Shown piece by piece: positions 1-8,618 of a stretch of DNA of 33,735 bases. The stretch's first letter is position 1, and every line of letters begins with the position of its first letter. The stretch lies in contig CAYMFM010000041.1 in the NCBI GenBank assembly GCA_964389685.1, forward strand, positions 1-33,735. Direction: 5' to 3'. This stretch comes from G020353115 sp964389685. Its GTDB lineage: Bacteria > Bacteroidota > Bacteroidia > Bacteroidales > VadinHA17. The notes beneath the pieces were generated by a model. It was not told the origin of the DNA. It did no database searches and was given only the letters and a program-made list of their open reading frames with translations. Made by a program: the position numbers and the translations under genes.

Positions 1-1
1 C

Positions 2-1408
2 CTACCAGATCCTGGGTATCTGGTAAATGCAAAAATATCCGAATACAAGGGAAGCCACAATCAGTACAAATCCATAGATCCAGTGAGGTTTAAGGATCTT
101 CCAGGCATTGTTGTGCAGGAGCTTTGGCATGACAACGTATAACCCGGTAAAGATCCAGATTGCCTGAAGAGGGGTAAGCAACAGACCATCCAGTATGGCT
201 CCGAGTTTTACCAGCATGACCGGTTTGTAACCAATGGTGTAAACAATGATCATGTTGGATAAAAAGAAAAAGAGCAGGAAAAGACGAAACTGATTCTTCC
301 ATTTTAGTGCCTTTCCAAAGGCAGGGATGCATATCCTGAATGTGTCGGCAAGCAGCCTGGGCCATCCGGCAAGCTGACCAATCTGGGTTGAAAAAAGGGC
401 AGCAATGCCTCCAATCATAAACAGGATTGCACCGGTACTGCCCCATCGCGAAGCAAAAATCTCGGAAAGCTGGATAGCTACTTCCTCTCCCTCCGGAACA
501 ATTTGCATCCTGCCCAGAACACCTGATCCCGCGATCAGAAATCCCGCAGTGGTGGCAATCCCTATGATCATCGCCACGGAAGCATCCACGCTGACCACCC
601 TGCACCACCCTTTGATCTTCTGCGCTGCAACAACGGATATTCTTTTTAGCTTTTCAGTGTCAGCAGGTTTCCCATACACGTCTTTTTGGGCATTCCCATA
701 CCCCGCACCAATCACCCAGTACGAATACCAGACCTGACTCGCAAATCCTCCTGCACTCCACCCGATCAGGGGAAGTATCTCTCTCCACGGATTTGTATTA
801 ATCCCTTTTGATAATGCCCAGGATGGGACTTCCGGTTGGTGGGGTATAAGCCCCTCCAGGAGCGATTTTATTCCAGGAAATACCCGGATTGCAACATAAA
901 ATACACCAAGGATGACCAGGAGAATTAACAGGCTCATAACAATTTTTAACCACTTGAACTCACCGGTCCACGCTATGAGAAAAGCCAGTAATGTGATAAT
1001 CCAACCACTGATATGCTGAGGAATAGGAACCAGAGTGCTTAGAAAAATACCGGATGCGGAAGCAATGGAACTGATTGAAATTGTAGCTGCAGTTAACTGA
1101 GCGACCAGAACAATCCATACTGCCCAATGTTTTGGACCCGGCATCCTGTTAAACATATCAATCATCCCCTCACCGGTGCAGACCGTGTAACGTGCACCGC
1201 TCATGCCAATCCAGAACTTCAGGAAAATACCAATGATGATTGCCCATAGTACAGAGGTCCCGAGGATCGAACCGGTACGCGTTGCAAGGATCACCTCTCC
1301 GGAACCAATATACTCCGAACACCAGACCAGGGACGGACCAACAAGAAGCAGTATGCCAATGCCTGCCGGCGGGGTTTTGATATCCCGATTGGTTGTACCC
1401 GTTTGCAT
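2..1408 (-). CDS. Nramp-superfamily metal-ion transporter-like membrane protein
   Basis: The 468-residue protein has about eleven hydrophobic segments and a short hydrophilic N-terminus. This is the layout of Nramp-superfamily transporters, which move divalent metals across the inner membrane with protons. The first membrane segment, GPSLVWCSEYIGSGEV (residues 24-39), aligns with Nramp helix 1. The metal-binding DPGN of that helix is replaced by GSGE (35-38). Helix 6 (about 212-234, GWSAGGFASQVWYSYWV) lacks the usual Met-Pro-His. The substrate may therefore not be Mn or Fe. The ORF is complete, ending at the left edge of the window. It faces away from the FISUMP gene and seems to be a single transcription unit. 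Membership of the superfamily is fairly safe; the substrate is unknown. Confidence 0.75.
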   Translation of the reverse strand: MQTGTTNRDIKTPPAGIGILLLVGPSLVWCSEYIGSGEVILATRTGSILGTSVLWAIIIGIFLKFWIGMSGARYTVCTGEGMIDMFNRMPGPKHWAVWIVLVAQLTAATISISSIASASGIFLSTLVPIPQHISGWIITLLAFLIAWTGEFKWLKIVMSLLILLVILGVFYVAIRVFPGIKSLLEGLIPHQPEVPSWALSKGINTNPWREILPLIGWSAGGFASQVWYSYWVIGAGYGNAQKDVYGKPADTEKLKRISVVAAQKIKGWCRVVSVDASVAMIIGIATTAGFLIAGSGVLGRMQIVPEGEEVAIQLSEIFASRWGSTGAILFMIGGIAALFSTQIGQLAGWPRLLADTFRICIPAFGKALKWKNQFRLFLLFFFLSNMIIVYTIGYKPVMLVKLGAILDGLLLTPLQAIWIFTGLYVVMPKLLHNNAWKILKPHWIYGFVLIVASLVFGYFCIYQIPRIW

Positions 1409-1438
1409 AAACTATTTTACCGGTAGTTGTACGGAATA

Positions 1439-1446
1439 CAAATATA
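1439..1446 (-). promoter_or_regulatory. Possible Bacteroidota -7 promoter box for the Nramp-like gene
   Basis: On the minus strand the sequence TATATTTG matches the Bacteroidota -7 consensus TAnnTTTG and lies 31 bp upstream of the transporter start. No clear TTTG/TTG -33 box is seen at the expected spacing, so this is tentative. The rest of 1409-1712 is AT-rich non-coding DNA with one REP-like repeat. Confidence 0.3.
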
Positions 1447-1630
1447 AGCGGAAATCCATCATTACCGAATTTATTCCATGAATACAGGGAGATTGAACAT
1501 ATCTGGTGATGCGGTAAGCCTTACACTGATCTTCGCTCTCGTGTAAATTTGGCAACTTATGCAACCAAACCTGAAAGAAGATTGTTTATTAAATAATAGA
1601 TATATAGAATCTGTATTTCACTATTTAAAA

Positions 1631-1655
1631 AATAGGAAGCTGTCACCATTTTTTA
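1631..1655 (+). repeat. REP-like repeat, left flank of FISUMP gene
   Basis: It contains AATAGGAAGCTGTCAC followed by CATTTTTTA. The first 16 bases are present as an exact reverse complement at 2591-2606, and GGAAGCTGTCACC plus the T-run recurs in direct orientation at 2733-2753. The three copies bracket the FISUMP gene and the AT-rich spacer after it. Confidence 0.7.
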
Positions 1656-1712
1656 AAGAGCTTCTGTTTTTATACTTTTATTATACTTTTAAATAGTATA
1701 TATGAGATACAA

Positions 1713-2548
1713 ATGAATAGGAAACCAATTTGTTGGATCATTCTATTGCTTATTATTTTACCACCCATTCAGGCCCAGGTGAGCGGAGAATTTACCGATG
1801 AGCGGGACGGTCATGTTTACCGTTGGATTGAGATAGGGGATCAGACGTGGATGGCGGAGAACCTGGCCTATCTGCCTGCAGTGAATCCGGTTTCCGATGC
1901 TCTTTTTGATGGTTCGTGCTTTTATGTATATGATTATAATGGTACCGACATTAATGAAGCAAAATCAACACCGTATTACGAAAAATACGGTGTGTTGTAT
2001 AACTGGATTGCAGCAAATGCGGCCTGTCCGGACGGATGGCATTTGCCGGAAGACAAAGAATGGATAACGCTCGAGATGTACTTGGGTATGACGGATAGCG
2101 AATCAGGGAAAAGAGGATGGAGAGTTTCCGGTGAAGCCGGGACAAAAATGAAGTCATTAACAGGATGGTACACCGATACCGGTAGGAATAAAGTCGGGTT
2201 CAATACTTTACCGGGAGGATGCCGCGGGTATGGTGGTTATGAGAGCAAAGGTTATTGTGCTTACTTCTGGACTGCAACACCNNNNNNNNNNNNNNNNNNN
2301 NNNNNNNNNNNNNNNNNNNNNNNNNNNNNNNNNNNNNNNNNNNNNNNNNNNNNNNNNNNNNNNNNNNNNNNNNNNNNNNNNGGTATGGTGGTTATGAGAG
2401 CAAAGGTTATTGTGCTTACTTCTGGACTGCAACACCAGCAGGTGGTGATAACGGATGGCGACGGGGGTTTTGTTGCGATGATGGCGGCTCTTGCCGTGCA
2501 GAAGACCGACGATATTTCGGTTGCTCGATCCGCTGCATTAAAGATTGA
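1713..2548 (+). CDS. Secreted FISUMP-domain protein (interrupted by assembly gap)
   Basis: This is a Fibrobacter succinogenes major paralogous (FISUMP) domain protein, a family of exported, probably cell-surface proteins of unknown function in Bacteroidota and Fibrobacterota. Residues 1-22 form a signal peptide (MNRKPICW, a hydrophobic stretch, then QAQ). Then come the family marks DGHVYRWIEIGDQTWMAENL, WIAANAACPDGWHLP and GCRGYGGYESKGYCAYFWTAT. The 100-N gap lies between two identical 55-bp copies. Removing the Ns and one copy (155 bp) restores a frame that ends with FGCSIRCIKD and TGA at 2548, exactly the family's C-terminus. The corrected product is 226 residues. Reading straight through the gap instead gives a wrong-frame tail to 2591. 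REP-like inverted repeats flank the gene. Confidence 0.85.
2227..2436. other. Scaffold gap with duplicated 55-bp contig ends
   Basis: Bases 2227-2281 and 2382-2436 are identical over 55 bp, and exactly 100 Ns (2282-2381) lie between them. This is what a scaffolder produces when two overlapping contig ends are joined with a placeholder. Collapsing the overlap restores the FISUMP reading frame, so no sequence appears to be missing. Confidence 0.9.
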
Positions 2549-2590
2549 CCCACCAAAATCAGGATCTAAAAAAACAGTGACAAAAAATTA

Positions 2591-2606
2591 GTGACAGCTT
2601 CCTATT
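2591..2606 (-). repeat. REP-like repeat, inverted copy
   Basis: GTGACAGCTTCCTATT is the exact reverse complement of 1631-1646. It lies 42 bp after the corrected FISUMP stop. With the copy at 2733 it forms a second inverted pair around about 130 bp of AT-rich DNA in which I see no gene. Confidence 0.7.
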
Positions 2607-2732
2607 AAAAATTTTTAATCAATTGTAAATAAATAAGTTAGAATAGGATGATAAATATTTATTTAGTTCATTAACGTTATAAATAGCAGAATAACAATTA
2701 TATAAATATATTTTTCTAACAATTAAAAAAGG

Positions 2733-2753
2733 GGAAGCTGTCACCATTTTTTA
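2733..2753 (+). repeat. REP-like repeat, third copy
   Basis: GGAAGCTGTCACC followed by ATTTTTTA is identical to 1635-1655. It lies 30 bp upstream of the GH172 start codon, so it may overlap that gene's leader. Confidence 0.65.
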
Positions 2754-2782
2754 TTATTTTTTTAATATTTAAATCATTGGGT

Positions 2783-4396
2783 ATGAAAAAGATCTTACTT
2801 GCTGTTGTTGTGGGGTGTCTTGCAATGTGTACTTTTTCCTGCAGGGACCGCACACCGGATGTTGTGGGTGGAGCTATCCTGTCCGATCTGATCCGGCCGA
2901 TTGATGGCAGGAGCATGAGGAGTACCTCCACAAAGACTGACGAACAGGGCAAACCAATTCCACACAATGCGGATAATTCGCGGGTGCTACCAGGCGAAAC
3001 CAAGATAGTCCTCGAAGCGGCAGGTCCCGGCGTGGTGACCCACATGTGGTTTACCTTTCTCGGACCGGGCCGTCACCCCTGGGCGACCAATGGCTCTGCA
3101 ACACACCAGGAGATGTTGTTAAGGATCTTTTATGACGGAAGGGAAGAACCCGGTGTGGAGGTGCCCTTCGGTGATTTTTTTGCCAACTGCTTTGGAAAAA
3201 GAAGCGAAGTGATCAGCCTGCCGGTTATTGTTGAAGATGCCGATTCGTACAACTCATTCTGGCCAATGCCTTTTCAGGAATCCATCCGCATTGAAATAGT
3301 CAACCAGAGTCAGGAGAAGAACATTAACCTGCTTTACTACAACATTGACTGGATTAAAAAGGATAAACTTCCTGAGGAGACGCCCTATTTCTATGCCCTT
3401 TACCGGCAGGAGTATCCCTGTACCCCGGGTGAAGATTACCTGATACTGGAAACGGAAGGTAAGGGACATTACGTCGGTACCGTAATGGCTGTACGGACAA
3501 GAAGCCCTTCCTGGTTCGGTGAGGGTGATGAAAAAATTTATATCGATGGAGAAGCAGAACCATCCATCTGGGGCACAGGCACTGAGGACTATTTTTTATC
3601 TGCGTGGGGTTTGCAAAGTAACGTCAATACACCCTATTTCGGAACAGTCTATTTCGACCAGTGGGGTATCGTGGGAGGACACACCTCTGCCTTCCGCTGG
3701 CATTTAGCTGATCCCATTGTATTCGGGAAAAAGATCAGGGTGACCATAGAACATTACGGTTGGATATCACCGGATGAGAACAGGGAAAGACGAGCCCACA
3801 GCTGGAATGAACGGGAGGACGATTTTGCCTCGGTGGCATACTGGTACCAGACTGGCATTCCAACCTGTCAGATACAATCTCCTGTTGCGGAAGAAAGGAT
3901 CCTTCCCAACCTGGATGAGATTATTCCTGCAAAGAATGTTGTTGCTGCTAAATCATACACCCAGGGAAGAGCAGAAGTCCAGGATAACCTGGATTTCTAT
4001 ATGGATGGTCAGCTTCTCTTTTTTCCCACAGGTGACCTGGCAACGGTTGATATTCCGTTTACAATAGAAGAAAAAAAACCCACACGGCTCCTGTTAAGCG
4101 TTACCCGGGCACCCGATTATGGAATATGGCAGGCTTACCTGAACGGCATTAAAGTGGGAGCTCCGATGAACCTGTACGATGAACGGGTGCGGGAATGGGA
4201 ACACCACCTCCTGGATTTCTGGCCGGAGCCAGGAGAATATACAATACAGCTGAGGCTGGTGGGTAAGGATCAACGATCCACCGGCAAGCTATTGGGTGTT
4301 GAAGCTGTGCGTTTGCGGGAACGCAGACCACGTGTTACCGACTTTGCTTTTAACAGGGATAAAGACTGGCGGGAACAACCGGTGTTGTATGAATAG
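2783..4396 (+). CDS. GH172 (DUF2961) glycoside hydrolase-like lipoprotein
   Basis: The 537-residue protein starts at the ATG of MKKILLAV; a TTG six bases upstream is less likely. The N-terminus is a lipoprotein signal with the acceptor Cys in TFSC (residue 20), so the protein is probably membrane-anchored and exported. The DUF2961 core follows, with RSTSTKTDEQGKPIPHNAD near the start and the hallmark GEGDEKIYIDGE...IWGTGTEDYF. Family GH172 includes enzymes acting on difructose dianhydride and arabinofuranose-type sugars. From memory, the catalytic pair of the characterised difructose dianhydride I enzyme is two Glu 21 residues apart. Here E247 and E268 have that spacing and the right motifs. 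The C-terminal 150 residues look like a beta-sandwich. The true substrate is unknown. Confidence 0.88.
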   Translation: MKKILLAVVVGCLAMCTFSCRDRTPDVVGGAILSDLIRPIDGRSMRSTSTKTDEQGKPIPHNADNSRVLPGETKIVLEAAGPGVVTHMWFTFLGPGRHPWATNGSATHQEMLLRIFYDGREEPGVEVPFGDFFANCFGKRSEVISLPVIVEDADSYNSFWPMPFQESIRIEIVNQSQEKNINLLYYNIDWIKKDKLPEETPYFYALYRQEYPCTPGEDYLILETEGKGHYVGTVMAVRTRSPSWFGEGDEKIYIDGEAEPSIWGTGTEDYFLSAWGLQSNVNTPYFGTVYFDQWGIVGGHTSAFRWHLADPIVFGKKIRVTIEHYGWISPDENRERRAHSWNEREDDFASVAYWYQTGIPTCQIQSPVAEERILPNLDEIIPAKNVVAAKSYTQGRAEVQDNLDFYMDGQLLFFPTGDLATVDIPFTIEEKKPTRLLLSVTRAPDYGIWQAYLNGIKVGAPMNLYDERVREWEHHLLDFWPEPGEYTIQLRLVGKDQRSTGKLLGVEAVRLRERRPRVTDFAFNRDKDWREQPVLYE

Positions 4397-4403
4397 ACTT
4401 TTT

Positions 4404-4436
4404 ACTCACGGGGTGACTTCGAGTCACCCCGTGAGT
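4404..4436 (+). terminator. Strong hairpin after GH172 gene
   Basis: A perfect 15-bp stem (ACTCACGGGGTGACT and its complement) with a TCG loop begins 8 bp after the GH172 stop codon. There is no T-run on the plus strand, though CTTTTT precedes it. It is probably a terminator or mRNA-stabilising hairpin. Confidence 0.65.
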
Positions 4437-4879
4437 AACGTTGATACCAGTGATCTTAGCTTCTCCAGATATACCGAATTATTTTGAAAATCCCCCATCC
4501 AACGGATACAGCGGTTGGCATCGAGGGGGGTACCAACCACGGGAAAATTTCCTCCTGCTTTTTGATAATGCCTGGAGATGAACCAGCAAATCATTATCAT
4601 CAGGAATCAGTTTTTGTAGTGCCGACAAATGCTTATCAACGAGTTCATAAAAAAGGAGGGTCGATTCATGCTGTCCGAAGAGAGAATACGTTTTTCCCCG
4701 GACAGGAGCGTCCCGGACAGGTTTATTGTAATCAACGGACGAAGTCATGAGCAATAAGATAACAATTGTATGACTATCGCATGACAATTGTATGACTATT
4801 GCATGACAATCGAGTTACCATTGTCCAAAGCCCCGAAGGGATCCCTTATGGGAGACTTCTTAGGAGAGTTACAATTTAA
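4437..4879. other. Non-coding stretch between GH172 and VOC genes
   Basis: Open frames exist on both strands at 4479-4787, but neither resembles a known family or has a convincing start. They overlap each other, so I do not call a gene. The right half holds a short tandem repeat (see 4762). Confidence 0.5.
4762..4810 (+). repeat. Two 22-bp tandem repeats plus partial third
   Basis: The unit ACAATTGTATGACTATCGCA+TG occurs at 4762-4783 and again with one change (C to T) at 4784-4805. ACAAT begins a third partial copy. The unit is close to self-complementary at CAATTG. Confidence 0.7.
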
Positions 4880-5326
4880 TTAGAATTCCCATTTCTGGAT
4901 TTCGATGATGTTCCCTTCGGAATCGGTAGCATAAACAAAGTAAATAGTTCCTGCTCCGGGGATCTCTTTACTGACAATTTCACCGAGTGCTTTTCCACCG
5001 TTGGTGATGATCTTACGGAGTGTTTCATTCACATCAGCTACACTGAATGCGATGTGTGTGAAGCCTGGACGGTTTACTGCCGGACTGTTTCCAGGTTCAT
5101 TTTCTTTATACTGGAAAATCTCCAGTGTGGGTCCGTTGTCACCGTATCCCGGTAGCCTTAAATGCACTCCTTCCAGATCGGCTCCTTTCAGCCCGGTTCC
5201 CTTTTCCAGCCATTCCCCCGACAGTTTGCGCTCGGGTGGAACAGGAATGCAATCGAAGACATCGATGTAAAATTTTGCCAGCTTTCGCCAGTCCCTGCTG
5301 ATGATGTTGGTATGAACGTATTTCAC
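4880..5326 (-). CDS. VOC-superfamily (glyoxalase-like) protein
   Basis: The 148-residue protein fits a two-module VOC fold (glyoxalase I / dioxygenase / methylmalonyl-CoA epimerase superfamily), expected to be cytosolic. The first module begins MKYVHTNIISRDWRKLAKFY and the second RPGFTHIAFSVADVNETL. The four usual metal-ligand positions are occupied: H5, E69 (TLEIF), H91 and E142 (GNIIEIQ). A metal-dependent reaction on a small carbonyl or thioester compound is plausible; the exact substrate cannot be told. The start lies 1 bp after the stop of the laminin-B gene, so the two are probably cotranscribed. Confidence 0.85.
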   Translation of the reverse strand: MKYVHTNIISRDWRKLAKFYIDVFDCIPVPPERKLSGEWLEKGTGLKGADLEGVHLRLPGYGDNGPTLEIFQYKENEPGNSPAVNRPGFTHIAFSVADVNETLRKIITNGGKALGEIVSKEIPGAGTIYFVYATDSEGNIIEIQKWEF

Positions 5327-5327
5327 A

Positions 5328-5936
5328 CTATCTCAAATAAAGAATAACGTTGTCCAGTCCTCCCGTATCCTCGCCGACGACAAATTCACCACGGATATAA
5401 ATTGCGGTGAGGTTTTTCAATACTTTGATAATATCTTCTTCATTAACCGCGCTTCCGGTAAGATCGTTTATTTGCCACCCTGCTTCCTCACTCAGGGTGA
5501 CTGAATAATCGGTCCACTCAAGCGCCGGATTTTGTTCGGTGTTAAATACAATTCTCATATCCTCACTGACCAGAATGATGTCTTCGTCATCAAACTGACT
5601 GTCCAGGGAACTTTGTTTTAACGAGAAGCTGAATTCTTTGCCGTAAGCTTTTGATTTGTTCCCCAGGAATTTTTCCGGGGCACTCCAGTACCAGACTCCA
5701 CCGGCAGCATCATCGTTTGCCGATATGTATCCACCGGGATTGCCCTCTTGATCGTGATAGTTTGGAGTGGCAACACCTTCCTGGGCATCACCAAGAATTT
5801 GCCATCCTTCATCATCCTGGTTGAAGTAACTGGCAACTGTCCTGTTTGCACAGCATCTTAACAGGAGAAGAATAACAACCACTATTGCGACGGCAACAGC
5901 GATATAGATTCCGGGCTTTTTCTTTGAATTTTGCAT
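5328..5936 (-). CDS. Membrane-anchored laminin-B-domain protein
   Basis: The 202-residue protein has a Lys-rich N-terminus and one strongly hydrophobic helix (about 10-27, IYIAVAVAIVVVILLLL) ending RCCAN, so it is an N-terminal anchor or lipoprotein-like signal. The rest matches the laminin B (domain IV) fold: SYFNQDDEGWQILGDA, then NPGGYISANDDAAGGVWYWSAPEKFLG, AYGKEFSFSLKQ, and at the end LTAIYIRGEF...DTGGLDNVILYL. In bacteria such domains occur on secreted or surface proteins, and a carbohydrate- or matrix-binding role is a guess. It is the first gene of a likely two-gene operon with the VOC protein, an odd pairing of an exported and a cytosolic protein. Confidence 0.8.
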   Translation of the reverse strand: MQNSKKKPGIYIAVAVAIVVVILLLLRCCANRTVASYFNQDDEGWQILGDAQEGVATPNYHDQEGNPGGYISANDDAAGGVWYWSAPEKFLGNKSKAYGKEFSFSLKQSSLDSQFDDEDIILVSEDMRIVFNTEQNPALEWTDYSVTLSEEAGWQINDLTGSAVNEEDIIKVLKNLTAIYIRGEFVVGEDTGGLDNVILYLR

Positions 5937-6091
5937 GATGTTCTGTTTTTGGTTTTGGAGTTAGTTTTATTTATCTTACTCTATAAAATTACGAATTATT
6001 TCCTTGCTTAGCTAAGAGTTAGCTGTTTACAGTAGATTAAGAGAACAGGGAATCAAAGTCTATTGTAAAGCAGGGTGTGATTTCAATATGA

Positions 6092-8548
6092 ATGAATGTA
6101 GAACATAAGATGGTAAAAATGAAAAAACCGATACTTGCCTTGATAGTTGCATTTTTCGCTATAAACAGTACAATTGCCCAACCCAGGCAGCGCATCTTGC
6201 TTGATCATGATTGGAAATTCATCCACACCGGTTCGGTACAGGCTGAGCATTCCGATGTTGATGATAGCCAATGGAGAACATTGGATTTACCGCATGACTG
6301 GAGTATCGAATATCCATACGATCAGCATGCTCCGGCAGGAGGCAGCGGCGGATATGTCGAAACAGGAATTGCCTGGTACCGCAAACACCTGACTATTGAT
6401 CAAAAAATAACCGGAAAAACCATCTGGCTTGAATTCGATGGCATATACATGAACAGCGATGTTTGGATCAACGGACACCATCTGGGCAACCATCCCTATG
6501 GGTACACAAGTTTTTACTATGATGTGTCGGCCTTTTTAACCGGTGGAGAAAATGTAATCGCCGTGCGGGTAGATAACTCGCAACAGCCGAATTCCCGCTG
6601 GTACTCAGGATCCGGAATTTACCGGCATGTCTGGCTGACAATTGCTGAGCCCTTACATATTGGACACTGGGGGACATATGTTACAACACCGGACGTCTAC
6701 GATACTATTGCGGTTGTTACTATTACGACTACCATAGAAAACAATACCGGCTTAAAGGAAAAGAGCACGCTTTCCTCAATCCTTATCGATCCTTCGGATT
6801 TGCAGGTTGGAATAAGCAGAACAGCCTTTGAAGTGATGGCTGATAACCGGACAAATGTTTCCCAGCAAATAACGATTACGGATCCTCAATTGTGGTCGTT
6901 GGAGCAGCCATTGCTGTACACTGTAATTCAACAAGTTAAAGATAGTGAGGGGGTGATTGATCAAATGGAAACAACATTCGGTATCCGGTCGATCGATTAC
7001 GATGTGGATCGTGGTTTTTTTCTTAACGGTGAGCACGTTAAAATGAACGGTGTGAATTTGCACCATGATGGTGGCTGTGTTGGGGCAGCAGTGCCCGAAC
7101 AGGTGTGGGAACGCCGTCTCCATATCTTGAAATCAATGGGATGCAATGCCATTCGTACAGCACACAACCCACCGGCTCCGGAATTTCTGGATTTATGTGA
7201 CCGGATGGGATTCCTGGTCATGGATGAAGCGTTTGATGAATGGCGGATTGGAAAGCGCGAGCATGCATATCATAAACATTTTGATGAATGGGGTGTGAAG
7301 GATTTGATCTCCATGGTACATCGCGACCGGAATCATCCATCAGTCATATTGTGGAGTGTCGGTAATGAAATACCGGAGCAGAAATCTGATGATGGGCATT
7401 TGTTACTGGTAACGCTGCAGGATATTTGTCACCGTGAAGATCCTACCCGGCCTGTGACACTCGGTTGCGACAATATTGCAGCCGATGGGGGTTCAACTAC
7501 CTTACCCTTTTTAGAAGCACTGGACGTTGTCGGATACAATTATGTTGATCGGTGGCACGAACGGCGCGAACACTATTTCAGCATCGACCGCCACCTGCAT
7601 CCCGACTGGAAAATGATTGGTACGGAGAGTGTTTCGTTAAGTGGCATTCGGGCAGAATATTACCTGGGGGACGATCCCAATTTCATTCGCTTGACGGTGC
7701 CCCGTAGCCTGATCCGCGGTCAGGAATTATGGAAAACGGTCAAACTGAACGATTATGTGATCGGTGATTTTATGTGGACTGGCATCGACTACCTGGGTGA
7801 AGCATTCTGGCCTTTTAAACATGCACCAGCCGGTGCCATTGACATTTGCGGTTTCCCAAAAGATGCTTATTATTTCTATAAAAGCCAATGGTGTGACGAA
7901 CCGGTGATACACCTCTTCCCGCATTGGAACTGGCCTGAACGGATTGGACAGGTAATCCCCGTTTATTGTTATACCAATTGCACAGAAGTGGAGTTGTTTG
8001 TCAATGGGAAGTCTTTTGGTGCAAAGCGGATTGAATTCCCCCGCCAGGGCAATTCGGGCAGTTGGAATCAATATGAATACCCGAAGATCCAGGCAACAAC
8101 AAGCGATCTTTTTCTTAATTGGGATGTCCCCTATAAACCGGGGATAGTGAGAGCAGTTGGCAAGCGGGACGGTAACATCGTTTGTACTCATGAAATCTGC
8201 ACTACCGGTGAACCGGCTGCAATCCGGCTGGTTATTGATCGTGAAGTGATCAAACCGGACAAGCGGGACCTGGTACACGTGACGGTTGAAATTGTCGATA
8301 AAAACGGTAATGTGGTGCCTACGGCAAATAATCTTGTTCAGTTCTCCGTAACCGGCGCAGGACGGCTACTCGGTGTTGATAACGGTGATCCGCGTGATCA
8401 TAACTCCTATAAGCTGGACAAACGTGCTGCTTTCAACGGTTTGTGCCTGGCTTTAGTAGGTTCGGACGGAGCCGAAGGGCCAATAATGGTTACGGCAAGA
8501 TCGGATGGATTAAAAGAGGCAGTCGTGGAGTTGGAAGCAAAACAATAG
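6092..8548 (+). CDS. Secreted GH2 beta-galactosidase-like glycosidase
   Basis: The 818-residue protein is a family 2 glycoside hydrolase, exported by a signal peptide (MKKPILALIVAFFAINSTIAQ). ATGs at 6092, 6110 and 6119 are all possible; the compact signal favours 6119. Domains in order are a sugar-binding jelly roll (about 35-190, with PHDWSIE and GIAWYRK), an Ig-like domain (about 195-300), a TIM barrel (about 300-590), a DUF4982-like domain, and a C-terminal Ig-like domain (about 710-815). The acid/base is E426 in LWSVGNE and the nucleophile E512 in IGTESVS. GH2 enzymes cleave beta-galactosides, glucuronides or mannosides; the specificity is not readable here. The preceding leader (5937-6091) holds no obvious promoter. 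The gene is probably monocistronic. Confidence 0.92.
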   Translation: MNVEHKMVKMKKPILALIVAFFAINSTIAQPRQRILLDHDWKFIHTGSVQAEHSDVDDSQWRTLDLPHDWSIEYPYDQHAPAGGSGGYVETGIAWYRKHLTIDQKITGKTIWLEFDGIYMNSDVWINGHHLGNHPYGYTSFYYDVSAFLTGGENVIAVRVDNSQQPNSRWYSGSGIYRHVWLTIAEPLHIGHWGTYVTTPDVYDTIAVVTITTTIENNTGLKEKSTLSSILIDPSDLQVGISRTAFEVMADNRTNVSQQITITDPQLWSLEQPLLYTVIQQVKDSEGVIDQMETTFGIRSIDYDVDRGFFLNGEHVKMNGVNLHHDGGCVGAAVPEQVWERRLHILKSMGCNAIRTAHNPPAPEFLDLCDRMGFLVMDEAFDEWRIGKREHAYHKHFDEWGVKDLISMVHRDRNHPSVILWSVGNEIPEQKSDDGHLLLVTLQDICHREDPTRPVTLGCDNIAADGGSTTLPFLEALDVVGYNYVDRWHERREHYFSIDRHLHPDWKMIGTESVSLSGIRAEYYLGDDPNFIRLTVPRSLIRGQELWKTVKLNDYVIGDFMWTGIDYLGEAFWPFKHAPAGAIDICGFPKDAYYFYKSQWCDEPVIHLFPHWNWPERIGQVIPVYCYTNCTEVELFVNGKSFGAKRIEFPRQGNSGSWNQYEYPKIQATTSDLFLNWDVPYKPGIVRAVGKRDGNIVCTHEICTTGEPAAIRLVIDREVIKPDKRDLVHVTVEIVDKNGNVVPTANNLVQFSVTGAGRLLGVDNGDPRDHNSYKLDKRAAFNGLCLALVGSDGAEGPIMVTARSDGLKEAVVELEAKQ

Positions 8549-8565
8549 CAGCCTCATCGGCTGCT
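8547..8565 (+). terminator. Hairpin overlapping the GH2 stop codon
   Basis: The stem AGCAGCC/GGCTGCT (7 bp, 5-base loop) begins inside the TAG stop codon and is followed only by TTT. It is a weak intrinsic terminator candidate, convergent with the gene ending at 8619. Confidence 0.45.
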
Positions 8566-8618
8566 TTCAACGAGGAACAGCGAACCACTCAAAATGCAAA
8601 AAAAATCAGTGGCCCCCT

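Noticed and set aside
4479..4787. Overlapping open frames on both strands (102 and 88 codons)
   Set aside because: Neither shows a known domain, start signal or conserved composition, and they lie on each other in a spacer with tandem repeats.
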